Of a stretch of 64,000 bases of DNA, positions 1 through 12,603 are shown in pieces. The stretch's first letter is position 1. The number at the start of each line of letters is the position of its first letter. This DNA comes from Akebia trifoliata (Eukaryota > Streptophyta > Magnoliopsida > Ranunculales > Lardizabalaceae), in NCBI GenBank assembly GCA_017979445.1, contig CM030711.1, forward strand, positions 46,795,560 to 46,859,559, in the 5' to 3' direction. A program made the translations under genes and the position numbers. Below the pieces are notes generated by a model. It had not been told where the DNA came from. It saw nothing but the letters and a program-made list of their open reading frames with translations, and ran no database searches.

Positions 1-386
1 TATTGGGTTTGAAGTCTTAAATATGGAGTTTCTTTGGGTGGCCTCCTCCAAGTCTCTTACTCGCCTTCTTTTGAGGTGGTGAGCCTCAAATACTGACTTC
101 TACTTTAGATTTTTTCCAACTTTTGGACACAAAATTTAGTGATAATATTTTTTTTCCCCAATCTTATCCTTTGTGTTCCTTTGTTGTAAGCTGATACATA
201 GACTTCATGTTTGATACCATTTCCCTTCTTTCCCATTCTTTTTTATTTAATTCGTGCATGTTTGTTCTGTCATTGCTTTTTTTTCCTTTTAATAGATATT
301 TTTAACACTCGAAAACTTGTTTTTTCCAACATTTTAGTGATACTATTTTTTTTTTTTTTTTGAATTCTGAAGTGCTGCATTGTCAG

Positions 387-3300
387 GTGCTATCAGATGA
401 TAAAAAGAGGGCTTTGTATGATCAATATGGTGAAGCTGGAGTTAAGAGCTCGGTAGGAGGTCCAGCTGGAGCTTATACGGTATTGAAGACAATGTTAATT
501 TTTTTCAAGATATTTTTTTACAGATTGTTATGTAACATCTAACAAGTTAAATATAGAAAGCTTATGCATATAGAAGATAATGAAAAAGGTACAAAATTAG
601 ATGATCCTCTTGCAGTTCTAATTGTGTGAAACTAATTGTTTTAGATTTCAATTTTGGATCCCTTGGTTAGCTTGCATGTGCATATATTTCCATTAGTGTG
701 AAAATATATATATTTTGGAGTAATGGACATTTTATTCAAATCATGGAAGAGCATGCCGTTCATTTATATTTTAAGAAATGATAGGACTGGTGTGAAAACA
801 CACTTATAACTCATTATATTACATTAATCACTGGGAGTAAGAAAAATGAAATCAGTAGAGTTTGTACATTTCCATGCTGATATAAGAGACTTATCTTATT
901 CATTTGAACATTCATAATTATGCTACATAAAAGTAAAAAAGTGGCTATTTTAGGACTTAAGGAGATCATAACCACATGGGCCTACAACTTATGGTCTCCT
1001 TTTCTTTTTCTTTTTTTCTAGATTTTTATTTATTTTTAATCTTTTTACTCATCCAACAGTTTTAAATTTTTTTATAACTTATTAGTTTGGGAAAAAAAGG
1101 AGGGAAAATCCCTAGAGACTTTCCCCCAAAAATATGAAGAAAAGTACTGAATAAGCTATTTCCTTTAGCCATTACGAATGCACCGGATCCCATCAATCAT
1201 CGTAACTCTGCAGTTAAGCATACTTGGGCTAGAGTAATACTAGGATGGGTGACCTCCTAGGAAGTTCTCATGTTGCACCCTCTCTTAATAAGGCGTGTGG
1301 AGCATTGATCCTATAACAAGGGTTCAAACCCCATTGAACCCACCTTCACGCTGATCACTAACCCTTGCTTCTTTAGCGAAAAAGCCTATTTCCTCTAACC
1401 TTCGAGTATTTACAAGGAAACTAAATTCTGCATTAGCTTAGTATACGCCACACATGATCAGATCATAATGCTATTGATTATGGTACTGGATCATGTCTTT
1501 GTAGAAGTAATAGCCCTCACTATCATGATTTTGTTAAAGGCTGAAAACGATTAAGTTCTCTAGTTTCTGATTGAAGAACACATGAAGTTTCATTTATACT
1601 TTCTACCATACACACTCTAGTCAATAAACAATTGCAACTAGAATAGATGGTACAAGTGGTTGCTTAACAATTTGGAATTTTTCTTTATCTCTTTACTTAA
1701 TGTTTTACAATTTTTTGTTCACAGACTAATCCTTTTGACCTATTCGAGACTTTTTTTGGAGCGAGTATGGGTAATTTCTCTGGTATGGACCAGACTGGAT
1801 TTAGAACACGCCGTCGTAGTACTGTTACTAAGGGGGAAGATATTCGGTAAGTTACAGGCTTTAACTAGAAGGTTTGATCAATATTATCAACTCCATGGCA
1901 TAGTATTAGTAATGTCTTTCTAGTGTTGGAATCAATTTTGCTGCTTCTACAAAATCCATTCAACAAATTTATCACAGTAATGATATCAATAAAGGAAGAA
2001 TTGTTAGAAAATTTGAAGCACAGATAGGTTAGTTATTTGTTGAATAAAAGTTTTAACCAATGCTACAATGCACATATCATGAAGTGGATGGCATGGTTCT
2101 CTCTTTATGACAATGTAAGCTTACAAAGGCCTCATAATCTTTTTTCCTTTTCTTTTATGATAAGACAGACTGATCTACTGTGTCTACATTTTTAAAATTA
2201 TTTTTTCTGCTATTTTAGGAATATTTTCTATTATTATTTTTTGATCGTTTTTATTTAAGTTGGGCAAGTTCAGTCTGTAGGATTCTTGGTGAAATCATCT
2301 ATACTATCTTATGAAGATGTTTATAAAGGAAACTATAGTTGATTTGTGGCATTAAAGTGTTTCAGTTATGATATGAGTTTGGAATTTGCTGAGGCTATCT
2401 TTGGAGCTGAAAAAGAATTTGTGCTTTCTCACTTGGAAACATGTGGAGTTTGCACTGGTACTGGAGCAAAGATAGGCTCCAAGATGAGAGTATGCTCAAC
2501 CTGTGGCGGCAGAGGTCAAGTTATGCGAACTGAGCAAACACCTTTTGGTCTATTTTCCCAGGTATGGAAGTATTCCTCTTTTGTTCCTAATCAAAGTAGA
2601 TTAGTGGACATTTCCTTCAAAAGTGATCTCTCGTTTTATTTGACTTTACTTAGATAAAATACTCATCGAGGATCTTTTATTGGTAACTTTGTTCAATATA
2701 TCACTTCCTCTTTCCCAAGCAATTGCCCAAGCATCATTTTTTTTTTGAAGATTTGAATAACTGAAACTTATTGTTGTTGCATGGAGTTAAATTTCTACAA
2801 ATATATCCTTACAGTCTAATGTGCGTGTGCTTTGGATAGTCTGAGGACTAGCTCTCAGAGTTGAACCCATGACCTCAAAGTTGAATATTTGTTTACTTTT
2901 TGGCTTATTAATATTATTCACTTATAGCTTACCACTAGTATTTGGAGTGAATTGGTGGAGTTTTAGAGTTTTGATGGGCCTTAGCAAACAGCTTGTTAGT
3001 GATTTTGCAAAGCTTGATGATAGAAGGAGAACAATTTGGGAATGATCCCATTCATAATGGGATGGTGTATGCTAGAGGCTTTCACTTTTTTTACTTTAAG
3101 TCAATCAATGTTGTTTTGTTTCCTGTGAGAGCTAATGTGGTTGCCCTCGCATTAGTTCTTTTCCTTTTGTTGGGCTGCTTTGTACTTTTCGCTCCTTTTT
3201 GTCAACTAAATTCAATTGTCACATCTAGGGGGGAAAAAAGATGCTACCTTCTTCCATGCTCTTAACATCTGGGATTTTACTTTTTGTTATGTGTTATTGT

Positions 3301-6300
3301 TTATATAGGTCTCTGTTTGTCCAAACTGTGGTGGGAATGGTGAAGTTATTTCTGAATATTGTCGAAAATGTGCTGGTGAAGGACGGTTTCGCGTTAAGAA
3401 AGATATCAAAGTTAAAGTCCCTCCTGGAGTCAGCAAAGGGAGTATTCTCCGGGTTGCTGGGGAGGGTGATGCTGGACCTAAAGGGTATGATTCATTAACT
3501 ATTTTACGATATCTTATGTGATAGAAATCAGAAACTGTTACCCATTGTTATTAAAGGAGAGTAGCACTTATTTAATGATTTCTTTTTTCATTGGATCCGC
3601 TTCAGTAAACGTTACCATCATACTCAGATCACCGGGACATGGTCCCCCGTCCTACATTCTGTGGTCTCTGATTTTCAATCATACGGTTGTAGGTTTAGTA
3701 GTGGGACTATTGTTGTTATTCAATGAATTTCAACTAGAGTATGCTTGATCAATCCAGCATTCAATAAATTATTTTTCAAGTGCGCTGTGACCCAACTGTA
3801 AAATCATTGTGACACGAGACATAGAAAAGTACGAATGAGACAAATTTATTTTTTGAGTTTGCAACAACTATCAACATGCCAAATATCTTGTACAATAGAT
3901 TTTGGGAAGAACTCCCTTATTTTCATTTTCCAGCTTTTAAATTTGAGCATTTTTTCCCCAAGAACAAACAGCTATTATATAGGCAGATAATCTGGCTTGC
4001 ACTAACCTTCCTCCTTATCCAGCTAGACATCTATGACAAGTTCCTATTCCATCCAAGGGAGCCTTTTTGCATATTGATTGCCACATTGGGTAAGATCCAC
4101 ACAGTAACCATTTGATTAGTAGGAGGTTCTGAATTCCCGATACGTGTGCCATGTGCAAGTAAGTGGGCATAGAAGGATGTAAATTATCTTCTTTCATTGC
4201 TGATGCTCTAGAAGTGTGTGGGTTGCCTTCTTTGACAAATGTGGTCCTTGCTGGAAAGTTTGTAGATGTGTCTCCCATTTACCTGGCAGTCTGCAAAGTT
4301 ATTCACTCTGAATAGAAAATAGTTGTGGGAGGTTAATCTGTTTACAGTATCTTGGTCTAATTGGCAGGAGAGGAACAACCAATTTTTTAACAAAGAAGAT
4401 AACATAGAATTGGTTGTGCAGAAAGGCATGTATCTTCAAGTAGGCATCAATCTTGTTAGAGGGGATGATTTCTCAATGGTTCTATGGGCCTTTGTTAGAC
4501 TCTCTTACTAGCTCTATTGTGCTTTCCATTTATCCATTCTTTGTATATTTTTCTGTTTCTATCTTTTTTGATTAATTTCTTTACCGACAAAAAAAACCCT
4601 GGAAAAAACTACAAATGAGAATTACAGTTTTGCATTGATCTCTGATCTCTCTTTAACATGAAACTTTATTTTATAAAATCCACCATTGAGACTCCATTTC
4701 CTACTTCCCAGCAACAATATCTGAGACAAAAACAACTTGGGGGGTAGAGGACGAAAATTACGGAGTTTTGATTCCTGCGAACCTGGATTCATTATCTGTT
4801 ATTTGCAAAAGTAATTTCATTTTCACCAAGGCAACTGTTCTTCTTTGTTTTTTTTTTTTTTTTTTTGATAGGTAAATGCAATTTGTATTGAAACGAGGTC
4901 AAGATGTCCAATAAAGATTAAAAAGAGATCAAACAAGAGAAAACCCCAAGGCAACAGGATAATCTACAAACCCAATCCCATCTCCCCCATGAAGTTCTCA
5001 AAGAAGACTACTTTAAACTCCTCAAAAACTTTACACCAAGAAAAAAAAAAACCTTCAATTGACACGAAGATAACATCAAGCGAGGCCCCTTTTCCTCAAA
5101 AAATGCGTTGGTCATTCAAGATCTACAACATTGCCATTACCTCACTATAACCACTGGGTTCAATCTTTTTATCTAGTCTTTACTGATTCCATGGATTGAG
5201 AGGTTCTACAATATATCCTTCATGTTTTGTAGTCATAAGATTTCCAATTTCTTCTTGATCACTACGTATAGATGAAAGTTGTCTTTTGAAATTCTATCTA
5301 TAGTTCTTATCCTTATTATCTGGCAGTGTTCCATTTAGACTGTTGGAATGCTAAGTAGCCCCCACTTTTGTTAAGATCATTTAATTTTTCTTATTCCAGT
5401 ATATTTGTATGCATTCTTGTCATCATAGATTTATCTTATTGAGAAGCGGAGGTCGGTTTAATTTATTATTCTACTTTTTGTTGAGCAGGGGGCCACCTGG
5501 AGATCTCTATGTATACCTTGACATAAAGGAGATTCCAGAGATCCAAAGAGATGGCATAAACCTCAGTTCAATAGTTTCCATTAGCTATGTAGATGCTATC
5601 TTGGGGTCTACTGTGAAGGTAAATATATCTCTATTTTATCATAGTTAATGTTTTGGAGAAATATGCCAATGTCACCTAATGCTGCTATTTAAGAAATATT
5701 TTTTTTTCTCACTTCAAAGTTACTTTCTGGTTCCATGGGGTATATAACATGCTCATGAAATTGAGAAAACCTAATTTTGGGGTTCAATCTCTTTCCTCTC
5801 CTTTCAATTGTTCCAATTAGAGATTATAATTTGAAAGACAAAAATTCCCTACTAGTTAATAAAAAAATACTTGTTTTCAATGCTTTTCCAAAACATTGAC
5901 CTTACAGTGAATCATTGGACATTTCCTATCTAGACTTCTTGTATCATTATCCTGGCTATTGAACCTGCCTTTCAATAGATTCTTCTGATTGTGGTTGGCA
6001 TTGAACAGGTGACAACAGTTGATGGGATTACTGACCTACAAATCCCTCCAGGTATCCAACCAGGAGATGTGGTTGTATTGGCAAAAAAGGGTGTCCCGAA
6101 GCTAAACAGACCATCGATTCGCGGGGACCATTTATTCACTATTAAAGTCACCATACCAAATCGTATCAGGTGCAATACCGTTTTCAGTTTAGTTTTATTC
6201 TTTAACATGGATAGCTTATTTATAGCACTGACTGCATTCCATTCTTTTTTTTTTTTCCTTGTACTTTTGGCTGGTCCCCTTATCTGCCTTTATTAATGAT

Positions 6301-7808
6301 ATCTGCTTTGCTTATCAAAAAATAAATAAATTTGAGCCCCCTTTCTGAAACTTGAGCACTTGGAGCTTAATCAATGTATTTCTCAGAGTGGGGAATCAGT
6401 CAAGGACTTTTGTTGAGAAAGGTATGCATAAGTTAAATTTGAAAAAGGGAAGGAGTTGATGAACAGGAAAGAAAAGCACTGTATCTAGGAAAATATTGAT
6501 GATTCCATCAAATGGGATTTACTACAAGCAAATGCAATATTAGAACATTTCTTTTGTACAAAATCTTCATAATTTTAAATAAATAAGAAAATGTTCGAAA
6601 TGAATTAGTTGCCTTTTAAACTAAGCTAAATTTTTTGGGATAAGCCTTTGGTGATATGATGATGAAATGCAAGCTACGGTCTCTCATGGGTTAGTTAGGA
6701 AAAAAAAACTAATTATTTTTCTAAAAGAGTTAAGAAATGGAAAATGTATTAATCCATAATTTGGCATTTATGTCATTGTAACTATTATATGCTCTTCTGC
6801 ACGTTAGTTTTTGATTCTCTTCATTGATCGGCTCCTCAATCACACAGGTTTCACCTTAACCGGAGAACTTGCTTTGCTGGTCCTTTATTTACTTGATTTA
6901 ATTCTATGACTCTTTGTTTGCTTTTGCAGTGCAAGAGAACGTGAATTGCTTGAAGAACTTTCTTTGCTTCAGGACACCACTATCAGCCGTTCACGCACTC
7001 GTCCCAAATCAAAGTCACCAGGTAAAGTAGCTTTAATTTTGGTGAAGGATGTGACCTAATTAGCATCTCGTCGAATTGTTATAGGGGAAGAGCCCCATCA
7101 CAATTTCTGTGCCTTATGTGAATATTCCCGTCTCTGAGTTGGTGACATGGATCCTAGAAAAATGTGCCTTTTCTAGTCAATTTTGTGGTGGGAAATACGT
7201 TTGATTATACATCATAATTTTAATGAATCTGATGCTTCTTTTAGTTACTGTCCTTTTGGAGGGTATGAACATATTCAATTGATTTCTGCAGCTAAAAGCA
7301 CAGAAGCTCAGACAAGTACCGAAACAGAGAAATCTGAAGAGCATGAAGCAGAGAATGACGTGTGGCAAAAACTAAAAGATTTTGCAGGGTAAATTTTCTT
7401 TCTTATTATTACCATATTTCCTGTGTTGTGTCTTGAGTCTAGCCTCCAAAAGTTACGATATTTTATACCAAATTCATGCTTCAAAATTTTAATATTCTTG
7501 CCAAGTTTCAAGCTTGACAAGGCTATCATAGAAGAAATATAAGAAGGAATAACCTTGTTTAAGTATATTTGATGGGGTTCAACTCTCCCAAAAAGCTGTT
7601 TCTATTAGTAAAAATCATCAAAAATATTCCTTGTTCAAGATCGCTCTAACAAATCAAATCATGTTATATTTGAATTGGTTATGATTTTTATCTTGTTGGG
7701 TTTTATTGGATACTGTGAATTCAAATGTTGGAATGTGTGACACTTAACCATGACACTTGCAGGTCTGTTACCAATGGAGCTTTAAAATGGCTGAAAGACA
7801 ACCTCTAA
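387..7808 (+). CDS. DJA7: Chloroplast-type DnaJ (HSP40) co-chaperone, DJA7-like, 5'-truncated by the window edge
   Basis: Nine exons join in frame: 387-479, 1725-1846, 2366-2561, 3309-3484, 5489-5618, 6009-6169, 6930-7021, 7292-7388, 7763-7808 (TAA 7806-7808). They encode 370 residues and every junction is GT-AG. The product opens at the end of a J domain ([18 protein letters not shown]), then a G/F-like linker, then a zinc-binding domain with all four CxxCxGxG motifs ([32 protein letters not shown]). The C-terminal substrate-binding domain follows ([37 protein letters not shown]), and the tail ends [10 protein letters not shown]. This is the type I DnaJ layout. Such proteins deliver clients to HSP70 and stimulate its ATPase. 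The tail and overall similarity match, from memory, the Arabidopsis plastid protein At1g80030 (DJA7, about 500 aa), so roughly 130 residues (transit peptide and HPD region) should lie upstream. I see no earlier exon in bases 1-386. The assignment to DJA7 rather than DJA5/DJA6 is less certain than the family. Confidence 0.95.
1178..1282 (+). pseudogene. 5S rRNA-derived sequence (pseudogene or Cassandra-type TRIM LTR) in a DnaJ intron
   Basis: From ATGCACCGGATCCCATCA (1178) to GTTGCACCC (about 1280) this follows plant 5S rRNA closely. Both internal promoter parts are recognisable: the A-box region AGTTAAGCATACTTGGGC (from about 1212) and the C-box region GGATGGGTGACCTCCTAGGA (about 1243-1262). 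It lacks the first ~25 nt of the gene, has an extra stretch (atcatcg) after CCATCA, and has C-to-T type changes as in old methylated copies. It lies inside the intron 480-1724. A lone 5S-like block fits either a dispersed 5S pseudogene or the LTR of a Cassandra TRIM retrotransposon, which carry a 5S promoter. I did not find a second LTR copy in this window. Confidence 0.85.
3940..4590 (+). mobile_element. Decayed LINE 3' end (RT zinc-binding region) in a DnaJ intron
   Basis: Broken reading frames give residues typical of the C-terminal part of plant LINE ORF2. They include a cysteine-containing stretch IPDTCAMCK near 4132-4160 and, at about 4345-4400, a [13 protein letters not shown] segment matching the usual W-ERN-R-F pattern. 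Many stops and frameshifts break it, so it is a dead fragment. It contributes much of the 2-kb intron 3485-5488. I infer the left border only from where LINE-like translation starts. Confidence 0.55.
4848..5110 (-). mobile_element. Retroposon 3' end in reverse orientation with poly(A) tail
   Basis: A run of 19 T (4848-4866) followed by gataggtaaatgcaatttg reads on the minus strand as a unit ending TTTACCTATC then poly(A), a common plant LINE/SINE tail. The 5' border near 5110 is a guess. No coding similarity was recognised. Confidence 0.45.
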
Positions 7809-8195
7809 TCCCCAACGAGATTCTCTGTGTGATGCTCAAATTCTTTGTTCCTGCCCAATTGCATCATGGGCACCATACAAAATTTTCCTCTAAAGCTTGA
7901 CTTGAATTCCAGGCAACCATATTCACACTGGAAAGTTGATTGAGCCTTATTCAAATTGTTCTTATAAATCAAGCAGCATTGCGGTCCATTTTCAATTTTT
8001 CTTTTTCATTATTACTTGAAAAACTCAATATTTGAGGAATATATCCAAGTTCATCCCTGCAAATGTATGGTTAGGATGCATATAAAATTGTATATAAATA
8101 CCCAAAGCATGGGTTTGAGGGATTACCTTTCCAATACTCTTAAAAGTTGACAATAGAGATGTGTGTCAAAATTTGAGTATTTTCTTTGGAGTTGT

Positions 8196-8377
8196 TCTAA
8201 TCTGACTTCCTTGGACACTGCACTGACGTGGCAGTGTGCAGAGAATTCTAGATTTTTAACTCGAGAAACAAGGAAAAATAAATCTATAGATCTCGGAAAA
8301 AAAAATCTAGGATTCTCTGCACACTGCCATGTCAATGCAGTCTTCGATGGAGTGTCGAAGGAAGTCAGTTCAGCATT
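8196..8377. mobile_element. MITE (long inverted repeat)
   Basis: The ends mirror each other: CTGACTTCCTTGGACACTGC on the left and its near-complement (gtgtcgaaggaagtcag) on the right. An inner pair (GGCAGTGTGCAGAGAAT and its complement) closes a hairpin of about 180 bp. There is no coding capacity; apparent ORFs here are inverted-repeat translations. It lies 0.4 kb downstream of the DnaJ stop. Confidence 0.7.
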
Positions 8378-8569
8378 TTCGTTTACCTTGGAAATATCCC
8401 AACTTCCTTGACCAATATCAAATTTGTGTGGTGGTGTTATATTTATTGCCAAATCTTTAGGTAATAGGTATGGTTTACATGTCATTTCTAGTTTTAGACA
8501 TATAAAAGAGGCTTTGGATCAAAATAATAATTATAGTCATCCAAAGATCAGTTGAGACTACGGGACCAC

Positions 8570-9562
8570 TAGGGGTGCACATGGTTCGGATTTTGACAAA
8601 ATTGGAACTGAACCAAATATGATCGGTTCTACAAATTTGAAACCGAATCAACCCAATTACGCTGTAGAACCGAACCAATCCAATCCAATCTTGGTTCGGA
8701 TTGGTTCTCGGTTCTCATACTTATTAGGAAATTTTATAATAGAAGCAACTCTATTTTACTAGGCTATCTATAAATTGGTTACTCTTGAAGTTGTCTTTTG
8801 ATGGGCTGAATCTTGCCCTAGTTAGTTGGGATACTAAATCAAAGTATCCAGCTGACTATCCCCACCTTCATCAAGTAAAATGCAAATTGAAAACCCAAAG
8901 CATCCCACAGTGCAGAAATAAATTCATGCCTAGAGAGATTTCTATAAAAAGAAGAAACACATGATATAAAACCTGACATCTGAAACCCAATTGTAAGAAT
9001 AAACTCTATTTAATATGTGATGAAAAGCAATCAAGAATAAATTCAGCCTTCAAGGATAGTTTTAGCAATATGTGATGAAAAGCAACCAAGGAATATTACA
9101 TCTAGACATCATAAGATTTACATTTGGTTTTGCATCCATAGATGTAAGATTGGGTTAGTGTCACTGTTACCTCTTCGTAACACAGTTGTGTGTGTGTGTT
9201 TGTGTGTGAGAGAGAGAGAGAGTTACCTCTTCGTTTTTCGACGAGGTGAGGTGAGTGAGGGAGATGAACGACGGCAACGGCTAGGTTTTCAGCTTCTTCC
9301 AACTGGAAGAAGAGAGAAGTACAGAACGAAAGTTGCATTTTTAAATGATTAAATATTATATATATATTAGATATAAATTTGATTCGGATTTCGGATTGGT
9401 TCGGTTCTATATATGTCTAATCCGGAACCGAACCAAATCAGCCGGATTTTTTTTCTTTAGATCCGTACTCGAACCATGAGTGTGTTCAATCCGAACCAAT
9501 CCAATCCAAAAGCTTCGGATTGGTTCGGTTCTCGGATTTATCCAATCCAATGTGCACCCCTA
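8570..9562. mobile_element. Non-autonomous hAT-type element, 993 bp, with perfect TSD
   Basis: The element starts TAGGGGTGCAC and ends GTGCACCCCTA, a perfect 11-bp terminal inverted repeat. It is flanked by an exact 8-bp target duplication GGGACCAC (8562-8569 and 9563-9570), the size hAT transposases make. Sub-terminal regions are full of short GGTTCGGATTGG/CCAATCCGAACC repeats in both orientations, as expected for transposase binding sites. A GT/GA microsatellite (9186-9221) lies in the middle. No transposase ORF is present. Confidence 0.9.
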
Positions 9563-9570
9563 GGGACCAC

Positions 9571-11685
9571 TAAAGAGTTGACATGAACACATTACAACTT
9601 GACCAGATTTTAAGTGTGGTCCTTATTTAGATATACATTCTTTTTGTACTAAAAGATAATAATAAATACATTTTAGATACATTTTTAAAAATCAGAGTAA
9701 CTAAGTGTCCTCATGAAACATTGAGTCCGTGGTATGAATTTATGTGAGATTCAACCAAATCGGGTTAATTAGACTACTTTTGCCTCTAAGTCATAACTTG
9801 ATTTTTCATAAAAGCAGCTCTCAATTGTATTCCTTAATGAAACATTGTCTTGGTCAATAGACATGGTTTTAGATACAATTGAATGGAAGAATGAAATTCG
9901 TTTATCCAATCCCTAATCTTTGGGATTAGCCTTCGATGATAATATAATAATTAATGATGAAACAGTCTTGATCATTATTTGAAAAATGGATCCACAACAC
10001 GTATAGGTCTTGGGCCAAGTCATTGTGATGTGGACCGTCTAATTGGTGGACCATCTCATGGATGGGCAAAAAACCAAAGTAAATATATTTCTTGAGTCGT
10101 GTTTTTCTGATTCCCCCTCTACTCTCCCGTGGCATGTGATAGAACCATCACATGCCATGCCGGAAGAGTAGAGGTGGAGTCAGAAAATCATGACTCATGA
10201 AATATATATACTTTGTTTTTTTTTTGCCCATCCAACCCCCTAAAAAAAAATCTTATATTACATCTAATTTTTCTTATTATGAAGGCCATTTTGATAAAAA
10301 AAACAAGTAAAATTACAATCTCATTCCCCTAAAATTACTTTTTATTCTTTTAAAATTACAAAAAAATGTTCTTTTTATTATAATATCTACAAAATCACCA
10401 TGTTTAATATTACTGTATTAAATGATACAATATGATATGAAATAAAATAAGGTCATTGTGAAAATTTTAAAATAAATTATAAAAAAAGAAATAATCATTG
10501 CATAAATAATGATTTTTGAGATGCATGTGCGTTTGCACATGCCACCTTCTACTTGGAGATGATGAGGGAACACCATGTCAAATGTGTCAAACATGATTTG
10601 TCTTTATTTGCAAATTGGCGATGGCACACTATGATTGCCTCATTAAGCTCAATTAACACAAACAACACGTTTTTGACAGTGTGTACATAACACAAAATTG
10701 TTTATAACACACCAATTTATGAAATTGTATGAAGGGTATGGGTTAGGATTAGGCGACTCATGGAAAAACACATGATCCAGGCGGATAATTAAAGTATGAA
10801 ATCCAAATGTAGCCATTTATTCATATCGTGATAATACATGTCCCCATAATAAAATTATTTCATGTTTTAATGGTTGAGTAACTTGAACCTAATCCTTATA
10901 TAAAACACGAATTAAGAAGAAAGGAAGCACTGTGAAGACAATCAAACAATAGCATTTCTTCATCTCACTCATAATTTGTTCATTTAGAGTTCAAATTTTT
11001 TTTCTCAAGACGAGCTTTCTGTGCGAAGAAATGGAAAAGGGAGTGCAATTAATCATTGAAAAATAAAATTATTATCTGCACCCAAACCATATTTAATTTC
11101 ATATTTAGTGTGTCATCATGAAAAAAGTGATGTGGTAATATAAGCTCTTCGGGGGGATAGTACTCTTAGTACTGATGGGGTGGGGGCTCTTTTCACCAAC
11201 CATTGCCCCCCACAATTTTTTTCTACCCATAAAAAAGATGGGAAAGAGAATCTCCATTACTTAAGCCACAAAGAAAAAGAAAAAGAAAAAGAAAAAGAAA
11301 AAGAAAACATCATGAATGGAAAGAGAAAAAGTCTGTTATAAGCTTATGCTTATAGTCTCAAAAAAGCAAATGTAGACATAAAAATTAGTTCGTTTCTTTG
11401 TTTGATAACAAAGCAATATTTAAAAGAAGACATTTACATGACTTACTATTTACAAAGCTGACTGACCTAGTCAATCTTGCCCATTTGCAAGAGAAATTCC
11501 ACCATAGACCTAAGCTTTACCTAACCATACCATGAGAGATTGAAATTAAACACATTTTACATTGGTTAGTATACACGAGTGAACTTAAAGTGTGCACCAT
11601 ACCACCATCCTATCTCGCTTATACCATCTAAATGATGCATATATCACAACACATCATCATATGGGAAGAAGCATATGGTATGATG
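9571..11685. other. Intergenic, no gene seen outside the MITE
   Basis: AT-rich sequence between the hAT element and the CML gene. Besides the MITE at 10056-10233 it holds an (AAAAAG)n tract at about 11272-11306. I see no domain-bearing ORF or RNA gene. Confidence 0.6.
10056..10233. mobile_element. MITE with about 80-bp terminal inverted repeats
   Basis: GGATGGGCAAAAAACCAAAG at the left pairs with ctttg...ttttttgcccatcc at the right. Pairing continues through GAGTCGTG/CATGACTC and the CTCTACTC blocks to a short loop near 10140. The whole element is one hairpin with no ORF. Confidence 0.75.
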
Positions 11686-11689
11686 GGTA

Positions 11690-11731
<42 letters not shown>
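11690..11731. repeat. (GT)n(GA)n compound microsatellite
   Basis: About ten GT units run directly into about ten GA units, immediately downstream of the CML stop codon and probably in or near its 3' UTR on the minus strand. Confidence 0.95.
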
Positions 11732-11732
<1 letters not shown>

Positions 11733-11764
11733 TTCCTGATGAACTTGGGGGAGTTTTTTATTTT

Positions 11765-12442
11765 TTAAGAGATGTCAACAAGCTTTCCTCCATCCTTCAT
11801 CATAATCTTAAACTCATCAAAACTAACCATACCATCTCCATCCATATCAACCTTCCTAATCATCTCCTTGCAATCTTCAACGCTCAAGCCTTGCTTCAAT
11901 CCCAAGGACAACAAAACTGAACCCAACTCCTCCACAGTGATCAACCCATCTCCATCACCATCAAATACATCAAAAGCTTCTCTCAACTCCTCTTCCTTTC
12001 CACCCTCATCATCTTCCCCTCCTACTTCATCATCTCCCTTCCCCATCGACTCGTAAATCTCGCAAAACTCATCGATATCAATCAGCCCATCACCATTAAC
12101 ATCCAACCTTTCAACCATATTACTCACTTCTTTATCAGTATATAAGAACCCAATGTTCTTCAAAGATTCTCTAAGTTCTTGCTTAGTTATAAAGCCATCA
12201 CCATTCTTGTCAAAGGTGGTGAAGACCCTTTTAAGCTGGGAATTCTCTTGATCAGAACTCTTCTTCCTCTTCTTCTTGTTGTTCTCCTTGGGATCTGTCT
12301 TTGTTTTGATGGAGATGATTGAAGAACTATTTGGAACAAAAGATTGAATATAGGGTAAGATTTTGGTTGGAGGAAGATTGAAGTAGGTGTTGATGAAGCC
12401 AACAAGGAATAGAACTGTGACCAATATTATGATCATCATCAT
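11765..12442 (-). CDS. Calmodulin-like protein with N-terminal membrane anchor (CML3/CML5 group)
   Basis: An intronless 225-residue protein with four canonical EF-hand loops: [12 protein letters not shown] (78-89), [12 protein letters not shown] (114-125), [12 protein letters not shown] (161-172) and [12 protein letters not shown] (199-210). Each has Asp at position 1 and Glu at 12, so all four should bind calcium. Residues 1-20 ([20 protein letters not shown]) form a hydrophobic anchor or signal-anchor, followed by a basic KKKRKK stretch at 56-61. Arabidopsis CML4/CML5 have such an N-terminus and sit on endomembranes; I infer the same here. The linker between hands 2 and 3 carries an acidic Gly-rich insert ([19 protein letters not shown], 134-152). 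The first of three tandem Met codons is taken as start; the alternatives differ by one or two residues. Upstream on the minus strand is a CTT-rich leader. Confidence 0.94.
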   Translation of the reverse strand: MMMIIILVTVLFLVGFINTYFNLPPTKILPYIQSFVPNSSSIISIKTKTDPKENNKKKRKKSSDQENSQLKRVFTTFDKNGDGFITKQELRESLKNIGFLYTDKEVSNMVERLDVNGDGLIDIDEFCEIYESMGKGDDEVGGEDDEGGKEEELREAFDVFDGDGDGLITVEELGSVLLSLGLKQGLSVEDCKEMIRKVDMDGDGMVSFDEFKIMMKDGGKLVDIS

Positions 12443-12486
12443 TCAAACTTCCAACTACCAACTTCCAACTTCAAACTTCAAACAAA

Positions 12487-12522
12487 CAAGAAGAAGAAGA
12501 AGAAGAAGAAGAAGAAGAAGAT
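12487..12522. repeat. (GAA)n microsatellite in the CML leader
   Basis: About eleven GAA/AAG units, 45 bp upstream of the CML ATG. On the transcribed strand this is a CTT-rich leader, common in plant 5' UTRs. Confidence 0.9.
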
Positions 12523-12603
12523 GATTTGTTTGTTGGGAATATTTTATGGATTGAGAAGTGAGGCTCTCTTAAGTTAAGAGTAAGGTTTACAGAAAGAAAA
12601 GAA

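Noticed and set aside
1..386. Upstream DnaJ exon at the left edge
   Set aside because: No frame encodes J-domain residues such as HPD, and the region is T-rich intron up to the acceptor at 386.
8123..8485. 120-codon ORF over the 8.2-kb MITE, with a similar ORF on the opposite strand
   Set aside because: Both strands give near-identical peptides (TWQCAENPRF and TWQCAENSRF) because of the inverted repeat; not a gene.
11772..12056. 94-codon plus-strand ORF rich in Ser/Pro
   Set aside because: It is the antisense shadow of the CML gene, whose EF-hands give clear coding evidence on the other strand.
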